In this document: positions 21,249-27,254 of the stretch, one piece after another
Layout of the letters: each line of letters opens with the position of its first letter
How positions within the stretch are numbered: position 1 is the first letter of the stretch
Source: DATKLX01 sp035542155
GTDB lineage: Bacteria > Chloroflexota > Anaerolineae > Anaerolineales > Anaerolineaceae
Reading direction: 5' to 3'
DNA: 27,254 bases
Assembly (NCBI GenBank): GCA_035542155.1
Contig: DATKLX010000238.1
Location: 1 to 27,254, forward strand
Notes under the pieces: model-generated
What the model was told of the DNA's origin: nothing
Databases searched by the model: none
Seen by the model: only the letters and a program-made list of their open reading frames with translations
Position numbers and translations under genes: made by a program

Positions 21249-23288
21249 ATGTCCAGACTCTTCACAATGGGGGTGGCATTCTTCCTTTGCCTGCTGACCG
21301 TGTCCTGCCAGGTGCATGGAGCCACGCCCATCGCCCCATCCTCGGTACCTTCCCCGGCCCCACACTCCGCCAGCTCTGCCGGGTCCACACCATCCCCTAT
21401 CCCGACCATCCCCACTTCTTCTCAATCAGCAATCCACAATCCGCAATCAATAATTACTCCTCCCCACTCAGCAATCGACAATCAGCAATCGACGATTACT
21501 TCCACGCCCTTTTCCATCCCAACCTCCACCCCCTCCGACGAGGAGATCAATGCTGCCATCGCCCAGAAGCTCGTTGAGCTCGAAAAGCCCAAAACCCTCC
21601 AATCTATGCCCTCTCCCAATGGCCGCTTCCGCGCCGTGGTCCTGCGCTACGAGTGCCTTACCCTCCCCGGCGCGGACTCGGGCCAGCAGAACGCCTACGA
21701 GCTGCTCAAGCTGGTCCGCCTCGCGGATAGGTCTGAAACGGTGCTCGAGACCCAGTTGCAATACTGCCAGGGCCTGGGCGCCGCTGGCCTGAAGGTCCTC
21801 TCCTGGGCGCGCAACAGCCGTTACCTCTATTACTCCGACGCCGCGGAAGGCATGCCCGACGGCGGCTGCGGCCTTTGGCGAAGGCCCCTCACCGCCTACG
21901 AGCTCGCCAGCGGCGCGAAGACCGCGCTGGCTCAGGAGCCCGTCTCCCCGGATGGGCGCACCTTCGCCCTCCAGTCCGGCGGCGAGATGCTCCTCTGGGA
22001 TTACGCCAATGGCGGCGTGCTGGGCCAGGTCCCCCTCGTCGAGCCGGGCTGGACCGTCGCCGCCATCGTCTGGGCCCCGGGCAGCCGCTCCCTGGCCTAC
22101 CTGCAAACAGAGCCGGAATTCTGCGGATTAACCGGCCGCACGCTCCTGGCGCGCGTCGACCTGCCCGGTCTGAAGCAAACCCGCTTAATCACCCGAACCG
22201 CCCAGTCCTTCATCACCGTCCAGTGGAAACAGGCCGGCCAGATCCAGCTCACCGACCGGCAGGGCAGGCGCTGGCGTCTCGAGCTGGAGCCCCCGCGCCT
22301 AGTCGCGCTCTCTCCGCCGGATATTATTTACTTCACCGGCTCGACCTTGTTCCGGAAAGCGCCGGACAGGGACCCGGTCCAGGTCTATGTCTTCACCGGC
22401 CTGGGCGCCATCCGCGACTCCATGCGCGTCGGCGAGCAGATCTTCGTCCTCGGCGAGCGCACCCTCCAACGCTACGACCTGGTCACCCAGGAATGGCAGA
22501 ACCTGCGCACGTTCGACCGGCCGGTCCAGTTCGGTCGCCTCTCCGCCGATGAAACCGCCGGCCAGGTCGTCTACCAGGCCACCTTCGACGATCCCCAGGC
22601 GGATTTAGGTTGGGGCGCTCTGCTCGGCCTCTACGATCTGGCCCAGAAAACCCTGCGCGAGCTGCCGACCTTCCACCGCAGCCTGAGCTTTTTGGGCTTC
22701 ACAGCCGACCGGAACGGTCTCCTCATCCTGTGGATGGGCGATGACCCCGAGTTCGGCGGCATCTCCGTCCTCGACCCGCAGACCGGCCAGGAGCTCAAAC
22801 AAATTCCGCTCTACGGCTCTCTCTTTGCCGTCCTCTCCCCCGACCGGAGGACTCTTGCCACCCGCTGGTACCCGCCCCCCGGCGACCCGCCCAAATTGGT
22901 CCCCAAGGTCTATCTCTACGACCTGGCCGCTCCGGACCGGCCGCGCCCCTTCGCGCTCCCCATCCCGGGCAGCAACTTCATCACCCTCGCCTGGTCCGCG
23001 GACGGAGCGAAGCTCTACTTCCACCTGGTCAGCAGCGCGAACTTCGACTACAACACCCGCACCTACGGCGTCTGGGCCCTGGACGTTGCCTCGGGGCGCG
23101 TGAGCCAGGCCGCCCCGCTGGCCAATGCCAACGCCGCCTGGATCAACCTCGACCCGCAGTGGGTCCTGCTCCAGTCCTACACCTTCGACCGCCCGCTCCT
23201 CCTCGTCGACCTGGCCACCGGCAAGCAGCTCTCCCTCTCCCTCCCCGCCGACGCCCAGGTCGTCCACGGCTCGGATTTCGAGTTCTGA
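21249..23288 (+). CDS. lipoprotein with TolB/WD40-like beta-propeller
   Basis: A 679-residue exported lipoprotein. The signal peptide ends in LLTVSC, with Cys20 the lipidated residue. Residues 21-100 form a Pro/Ser/Thr-rich linker that holds a DNA heptamer array (21423-21499) and a 14-residue repeat (SAI-HNPQS-IIT, then SAI-DNQQS-TIT). Residues about 120-679 are propeller-type repeats: VLSWARNSRYLYYSD, PVSPDGRTFALQSG, IVWAPGSRSLAYLQ, VLSPDRRTLATRW and LAWSADGAKLYFHL. No enzymatic motif is visible; a surface binding or scaffold role is inference. The third-position GC is high. It probably forms a unit with the next, similar lipoprotein gene 32 bases downstream. Confidence 0.85.
   Translation: MSRLFTMGVAFFLCLLTVSCQVHGATPIAPSSVPSPAPHSASSAGSTPSPIPTIPTSSQSAIHNPQSIITPPHSAIDNQQSTITSTPFSIPTSTPSDEEINAAIAQKLVELEKPKTLQSMPSPNGRFRAVVLRYECLTLPGADSGQQNAYELLKLVRLADRSETVLETQLQYCQGLGAAGLKVLSWARNSRYLYYSDAAEGMPDGGCGLWRRPLTAYELASGAKTALAQEPVSPDGRTFALQSGGEMLLWDYANGGVLGQVPLVEPGWTVAAIVWAPGSRSLAYLQTEPEFCGLTGRTLLARVDLPGLKQTRLITRTAQSFITVQWKQAGQIQLTDRQGRRWRLELEPPRLVALSPPDIIYFTGSTLFRKAPDRDPVQVYVFTGLGAIRDSMRVGEQIFVLGERTLQRYDLVTQEWQNLRTFDRPVQFGRLSADETAGQVVYQATFDDPQADLGWGALLGLYDLAQKTLRELPTFHRSLSFLGFTADRNGLLILWMGDDPEFGGISVLDPQTGQELKQIPLYGSLFAVLSPDRRTLATRWYPPPGDPPKLVPKVYLYDLAAPDRPRPFALPIPGSNFITLAWSADGAKLYFHLVSSANFDYNTRTYGVWALDVASGRVSQAAPLANANAAWINLDPQWVLLQSYTFDRPLLLVDLATGKQLSLSLPADAQVVHGSDFEF
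21423..21499 (+). repeat. eleven-unit heptamer array inside a coding region
   Basis: Most of the 77 bases are 7-base units of the form CAATCNN (CAATCAG, CAATCCA, CAATCCG, CAATCGA and relatives), in two blocks of five separated by TCCTCCC. Corresponding units are 42 bases apart, which is exactly 14 codons, so the reading frame is kept. Confidence 0.75.
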
Positions 23289-23320
23289 CCCGGCGTTGGT
23301 TCCACCGCTAAGGAGTCATC

Positions 23321-26300
23321 ATGTCGAAACATGGTTTTGCGTGCTCCTTGTTCTTCCTGGCCCTCCTCGCCTCCTGCGGGCCGGTGCAGCCTGCCCCGGG
23401 AGTCACTCCCGGCCCATTCCCTTCGGCAACCCCCACAAGCGCCATCGCGTCTCAGGCGCCTTCCCCCGCTCGAACCAGCTCGCCTGAGATGAGCCCCACG
23501 GTCCAAACGGCGCAGGCCTACTGCGACCAGCTGGCCCAGCGCTACCAGCCGCCCGCCGGCTTCACGACCTTTTGCGACGACCAGTTTTCCTTCGCCTTCG
23601 ATGTCCCCGCGGACTGGCAGTCGATCGTGCTCGCTTCCGCCCCCGACCGGACCGCTCCGCTCAACAAGGTCCGTATGGCGCGGCGTTTTTACAACCAGGA
23701 CAGCTCCAACTCCGTCCGCTTCGACACCTACCGCCTGCCACCCGGTGACGCGACCCTGGCCGGCATGGCGGAAGGCTTCTTTTCCTACCCGGAGCGCGAA
23801 AACCCCGGCCGCGAGTACCCCGCGCTGCGCATCGGCGGCCAGCCGGCCTATGCCATCCTCAACCGCTGGCACCAGGATATCAGCGCCGTATACCTGTTCT
23901 TCCGGCACGGCGAGTATTACACCGTGATGGAGATCAAAGCGCCCGACCTTCCCGGGCTGGAGTTGAACTGGAACATCGCCCGCTCGCTCCAGGTTCCCGG
24001 CGCCTCTCCCGGCGACAACCGCATCCCCGATGAGCTGATCGCCGACAGCCGCAAGCTGGTTGAACCTGCCCCTCCTGCCCCGGCCGCCACACCTCTCCCT
24101 CCGGCTGGCCTGGTCCCGCCCGGAGCGCGGGCCCGCCTGGGCAAGGGCGGGATGCGCCACCTCGCCCTCACAATGGACGGGAAGCAGGTCGCTATCGCCA
24201 GTGAGGGGATCGTCTGCCTCTACCATCTGGAACCTTTTCAAGAAGCCTGGTGCAGTCTGACAGGTTCTTCTCCCATGAGCATCCTGCAAACCATTTCCTT
24301 TGATCCACAAGGCACCCGGATCGCGGCCGGGCTGCTCAATGGTAGCATTGTCCTTTGGGATACTGCCACCGGCCAGCGGGATGTGGTTCGCTTCACTCAT
24401 CTCGAAGTCGTGTATAGCCTGGCCTGGTCCCCTGACGGGTCTCGGATCGCCTTTTCTGCCAATGACGATCTGATCCGGATTTGGGACCCGCTTTCCGGGA
24501 AACAGCTTCAGATCCTCCGTGGTAGCGGCCCGGCAGTGTTGAGCCTTGCCTGGTCTCCTGACGGCAGCCGCATCGCCGCCGGCGACTATTGGGGGGATGT
24601 GTCCGTTTTCGATGTGGGATCCGGCGAACACCTATACACCTGGAAGGGCGACCAGGGGTATACCATCTACAGCGTGAGCTGGTCGCCCGATTCGACCCGG
24701 GTCATAGCAGGCAGCGGCTATGTATCCTGCGCCGAAAACTGCACGCCCACCTTTGATGGCCTGGTCACAATCCTCGATGGTCAGACAGGAAAGAAGCTAG
24801 TTCAGGTAGGAGCCGGCAATCAGGTCTCTTCTCTTTCCGTCAGCCCCGATGGGTCCCTGGTTGCTGTGGGTCTGGACGACAATACCTTGCGGCTGTACCG
24901 CCTTACAAATGGCGCCCTCCTCCAGAAAATAATCAGCGCCGGGAAGGCAGGCGTTTTCTGGTTGCCGGGCGGCCAGCACCTGCTCGCCACAGATGGAAAC
25001 AACCACCTGCTGATCCTGGACGCCGCAACCGGAGCCCATTCTGAGATCCTCGTTGAAGGCTTTGACCAGCTCTTGGCCCCGGTCTGGTCACCGGATGGCT
25101 CGAAATTGGCAGCCAGCACAGAGAATGGCGCAATCTTCATTTGGGATGCAGCTACCGCCACCCTGGCAAATATAATAGCAGATGCTCGAAGCGAGCGCAG
25201 ACTGGCCTGGTCACCCGACGCGAAGCAAATCGCCTCCATCCGGGACCGTGAGGTCCGGTTTTGGGATACATCCTCAGATAAGCGTCTGAGGACGCTGCCA
25301 ACAGCCGGCGTTACTCTGATGGACCTGGGTTGGTCCCCCGATGGTCACCAGTTCGCTGCCCTCGATTACCGGGGACTGGTCACGCTGTGGGATGCCCAGA
25401 GCTGGACGCAATTGAAAACCGTTCAAACCATCGCCAACCCCTATACGGATGAGATGGTTTGGTCACGGGATAGCAAAACTCTGGCTACCTCTGGCAACGG
25501 CATCTTCCTCTGGGATCCCGCAACTGGCCAGCAGACCGGCAAGCTGGGCGATGAGACCGAAACTCACACCATCGCCTGGTCCGCGGATGGCTCCAAGTTT
25601 GTCGCCGCGAATGGGAACCGGGCGATGATCTGGAACGCTGCCACACTCGTTCCACTGCTCCAACCTGGGGATGATCCAACCTGGGCTGCGGGAAGCGCCG
25701 CGCTCAGTCCGGATGGGAAAATCCTGGCAACTGGCGCGAGCCTGGTGACCTTACGAGACGCCTCTACGGGTGGAACCATCCTGACCCTGGATGGCCATTC
25801 GCAGGGTGTCTACTGGCTGGACTTCAGCCCGGATGGAAAGACCCTTGCCTCGTGGTCTACAGATGGCACAGTTGTGCTGTGGAATGTGCCTGCCTTTCGA
25901 GCCGTACCAGTGGCTCCTACTCCAACTCCAGATCCGATTTGGAATACATACCTGAGCACGTATTTCCAGATCTCCTTGAAATTTCCCAAAGCCTGGCAGG
26001 AAGACCCTTCCGGCAATGGGATCTTCCGCGGGCCGGACGGCTACTTCCAGATCGCCGCCAGCGGGTCGGCGCCTCCCGACCCCATGAAAGCCTGCGAATT
26101 GGAGCTGCGGGACAACGCCCGCGAACAGCGCTACGGGATGGCCCCCACCCTCGAAGCGCTGACCATCGACCACCAGCCCGCCTGCCTGATCCTCCCCTCC
26201 GCCGACCAGCCGGAGAGCCACAAAGGGATCGCCCTGCTGGTGATTCTGTACCCCGACCCCCGCGAGAATCGCGTCCTGCTCCAGCTCTGGGCCGACAAAG

Positions 26301-26344
26301 CCCACATCCGCGAGCTGGCCGGTTGTTTGAAGTTCCTGCGTTGA
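23321..26344 (+). CDS. large lipoprotein: PsbP-like domain, 14 WD40-type repeats, PsbP-like domain
   Basis: A 1007-residue exported lipoprotein. The lipobox is LLASC with Cys19; a Pro/Ser/Thr linker follows to about 65. Residues about 70-225 are a PsbP/DUF1795-like domain (FSFAFDVPADWQSIV). Residues about 276-861 hold about 14 WD40-type repeats, easily seen from recurring SPDGSRIA and LWD/IWD ends (for example LAWSPDGSRIAAGDYWGDV). The C-terminal 140 residues (YFQISLKFPKAWQEDP) repeat the theme of the first domain. Fourteen repeats would build two seven-bladed propellers. The repeat region uses more A/T-ending codons than either flank. The ATG follows AAGGAG. Extracellular protein- or ligand-binding is the likely role, but no ligand is known. 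Confidence 0.88.
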   Translation: MSKHGFACSLFFLALLASCGPVQPAPGVTPGPFPSATPTSAIASQAPSPARTSSPEMSPTVQTAQAYCDQLAQRYQPPAGFTTFCDDQFSFAFDVPADWQSIVLASAPDRTAPLNKVRMARRFYNQDSSNSVRFDTYRLPPGDATLAGMAEGFFSYPERENPGREYPALRIGGQPAYAILNRWHQDISAVYLFFRHGEYYTVMEIKAPDLPGLELNWNIARSLQVPGASPGDNRIPDELIADSRKLVEPAPPAPAATPLPPAGLVPPGARARLGKGGMRHLALTMDGKQVAIASEGIVCLYHLEPFQEAWCSLTGSSPMSILQTISFDPQGTRIAAGLLNGSIVLWDTATGQRDVVRFTHLEVVYSLAWSPDGSRIAFSANDDLIRIWDPLSGKQLQILRGSGPAVLSLAWSPDGSRIAAGDYWGDVSVFDVGSGEHLYTWKGDQGYTIYSVSWSPDSTRVIAGSGYVSCAENCTPTFDGLVTILDGQTGKKLVQVGAGNQVSSLSVSPDGSLVAVGLDDNTLRLYRLTNGALLQKIISAGKAGVFWLPGGQHLLATDGNNHLLILDAATGAHSEILVEGFDQLLAPVWSPDGSKLAASTENGAIFIWDAATATLANIIADARSERRLAWSPDAKQIASIRDREVRFWDTSSDKRLRTLPTAGVTLMDLGWSPDGHQFAALDYRGLVTLWDAQSWTQLKTVQTIANPYTDEMVWSRDSKTLATSGNGIFLWDPATGQQTGKLGDETETHTIAWSADGSKFVAANGNRAMIWNAATLVPLLQPGDDPTWAAGSAALSPDGKILATGASLVTLRDASTGGTILTLDGHSQGVYWLDFSPDGKTLASWSTDGTVVLWNVPAFRAVPVAPTPTPDPIWNTYLSTYFQISLKFPKAWQEDPSGNGIFRGPDGYFQIAASGSAPPDPMKACELELRDNAREQRYGMAPTLEALTIDHQPACLILPSADQPESHKGIALLVILYPDPRENRVLLQLWADKAHIRELAGCLKFLR

Positions 26345-26526
26345 GAGAACACCTGAAGAAGGTCGCGTGAATCGCTGTAGAGCACCCAGCCGTCCGTGGG
26401 CCAGCCCAGGCTCCAGAACATGATCCCCAGCGAGTACAGCAGCCCGAACAGGGCGAACCTCGCGGCCGCGAAGCTGCCCGGGGTCCACCGCCGATCGCTC
26501 GTGGAGCGGTCCTGCGCCCCGTTCAT
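26345..26526 (-). pseudogene. truncated small membrane protein remnant
   Basis: The minus frame opens at ATG 26526, one base after the stop of the neighbouring fragment, and reads SFAAARFALFGLLYSLGIMF, one clear membrane helix, then GWPTDGWVLYSDSRD. Beyond 26345 the open frame only continues antisense to the C-terminal domain of the WD40 lipoprotein (to 26131), so the natural 3' end seems lost. The former product is not recognised. The one-base spacing says it was the second gene of a minus-strand pair. Confidence 0.5.
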
Positions 26527-26527
26527 G

Positions 26528-26838
26528 CTATCGTTTCCCGGCCCGGGCCGTTTCCGACCTCTCCCGGCGCCAGAACCGCCATCCCAACCCCAGCCCGTAG
26601 ACCGCGTGGGCCAGGGCAAAGACCGGCGGGGCAAAATCCGCCACCCGCGGCCCGGCCCCCGTCGCCGTCGCCAGCACCGCCAGCAGGTACAGCCCCGCCG
26701 CGTAGGCCAGCGCCAGCAGCCAGACCGGCACCCGGCGACGCAGCGCCCCGGAAAGGACGCCGAAAATGACCCCGTAGGTTGCCGAAACCGCCAGGTGCAC
26801 AAAGGCGCCCTGCAGCGGGTTGGCCTGCTCGAAGCGGC
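26528..26838 (-). pseudogene. 5'-truncated multi-pass membrane protein
   Basis: From about 26838 to the stop at 26528 the minus strand encodes a convincing membrane protein end: NPLQGAFVHLAVSATYGVIF, VPVWLLALAYAAGLYLLAVL and PPVFALAHAVYGLGLGWRFW, followed by a basic tail. There is no start codon at its beginning. The open frame upstream (to 27097) is merely antisense to the nitrobindin-like fragment. The N-terminus has therefore been deleted. Family not recognised. Confidence 0.6.
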
Positions 26839-26840
26839 CC

Positions 26841-27046
26841 GCGGCCGCCCCATTCCCATCTCGGACGGCTTCGTCCTCGCCCTGCGCAGCGACCAGTTCG
26901 CCAACGACGCCCGCGTCGAGCAGTCCTGGCGCGAGTTCGACCTGCGAGACGGCTCCCTGCGCTACTCCCACAAGATGCAGACCGCCGACGTCCCCGCCCT
27001 CACCCACCACGTCGAAGCCGGGCTGCGCCGCTCCCCCGTATTGTAG
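26841..27046 (+). pseudogene. C-terminal fragment of a nitrobindin-like (DUF1794) beta-barrel protein
   Basis: The plus frame ending at TAG 27044-27046 reads SDGFVLALRSDQFANDARV, then SWREFDLRDGSLRYSHKMQT and VPALTHHVEAGLRR. The last part matches the end of nitrobindin/THAP4-type heme-binding barrels (LRY-M-T--VP-L--H--A-LRR). The first two thirds of such a protein are missing and no start is present. Its broken end abuts the broken end of the membrane-protein fragment on the other strand. Confidence 0.55.
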
Positions 27047-27065
27047 GTTGGGCGTCCCGCCCGAC
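27043..27065. repeat. dispersed GTAGG-N-GGCGT-CGCCCG element
   Basis: GTAGGTTGGGCGTCCCGCCC (with GAC following) contains a short GGGCG/CGCCC inverted repeat. A copy matching at 18 of 23 positions lies at 18004-18026, directly after the gdhA palindrome. It overlaps the stop codon of the nitrobindin-like fragment. Confidence 0.45.
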
Positions 27066-27126
27066 TGTCGCCTGGAAGACCGCAAGCGAGCCCTCATACG
27101 GGGAGTCTCGAGGACGCGTGCGCTAC

Positions 27127-27235
27127 ATGTGGAACATGTCTCCCGGCTTGTTCTTAGCCGGTCTACCCGAGCGCAAGCGATGAAATGTGGAACATGCCTC
27201 CCGGCTTGTTCTTAGCCGGACCGGAAGAGCGCAAG
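27127..27235 (+). repeat. tandem 58-base repeat with an internal hairpin, running to the window edge
   Basis: Two 51-base units (27127-27177 and 27185-27235) begin ATGTGGAACATG and end GAGCGCAAG, differing mainly in an 8-base stretch. Each holds a CCGGCT-TGTTCTT-AGCCGG stem-loop. GCGCTACA occurs just before unit 1 and again as the last 8 bases of the window, so a third unit probably follows. Confidence 0.7.
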
Positions 27236-27254
27236 CCAGTAGGCATGCGCTACA

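Noticed and set aside
23177..24631. 484-codon minus-strand frame opposite the two lipoproteins
   Set aside because: It crosses the gap between two well-supported plus-strand genes and has no domain, signal peptide or ribosome site.
26131..26904. 257-codon minus-strand frame as one intact gene
   Set aside because: Its first part is out of frame with the clear membrane-protein fragment at 26528-26838 and its last part is antisense to the lipoprotein. Only the middle (26345-26526) looks like former coding sequence.
27127..27235. Possible CRISPR array at the right edge
   Set aside because: Units are 51 bases long with only 7 bases between them, nearly identical throughout, and hold an internal hairpin. 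There are no spacer-like unique segments of constant length and no cas genes.

Overview
The window looks like chromosomal DNA of a GC-rich bacterium. Probable phylum: Chloroflexota (Anaerolineae-like). This is an inference from several Pro/Thr/Ser-rich beta-propeller lipoproteins, an F420/deazaflavin-type nitroreductase remnant, a DUF6504-like small protein, PadR-linked membrane proteins and a GatCAB amidotransferase, not from a marker gene. No rRNA, tRNA, CRISPR array or transposase gene was recognised.

Layout. 1-2420: a secreted DUF11-type protein, a possible 48-residue membrane protein upstream of it, and a LuxR-type response regulator, all on the minus strand. 2483-3530: a multi-pass membrane protein followed by a broken deazaflavin-dependent nitroreductase and a long hairpin. 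3545-8077: a tight four-gene minus-strand operon with a membrane-anchored solute-binding-like protein, a TelA-family protein, a lipoprotein fusing a solute-binding domain to a von Willebrand A domain, and a small XpaC-like membrane protein. This is the most unusual system in the window. 8408-9440: a second response regulator, paralogous to the first and carrying similar upstream and downstream non-coding flanks, so two copies bracket the TelA operon.

9504-15221 is a plus-strand housekeeping block: gatC-gatA, a sugar-nucleotidyltransferase, a small DUF6504-like protein, a class I aminotransferase and gatB. GatC, GatA and GatB together convert misacylated Glu-tRNA(Gln) and/or Asp-tRNA(Asn). gatC appears leaderless, and gatB has no ATG, GTG or TTG where its N-terminus should be. 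A convergent DUF2383-like two-domain membrane protein follows (15237-16202), then glutamate dehydrogenase with a long leader (16427-17925).

18040-20947: a MazF/ribbon-helix-helix toxin-antitoxin pair diverges from a PadR regulator that leads two membrane-protein genes, the last a CPBP-family intramembrane protease. 21249-26344: two large plus-strand beta-propeller lipoproteins; the second carries about 14 WD40-type repeats (enough for two seven-bladed propellers) between two similar PsbP-like domains. 26345-27254 is decayed DNA: three gene fragments around an apparent deletion scar, then tandem hairpin repeats running to the window edge.

A theme across the window is short-repeat activity. 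It includes seven-base tandem repeats at three gene ends, a second heptamer array inside a coding region, a palindromic element in two intergenic regions, and other dispersed repeats.
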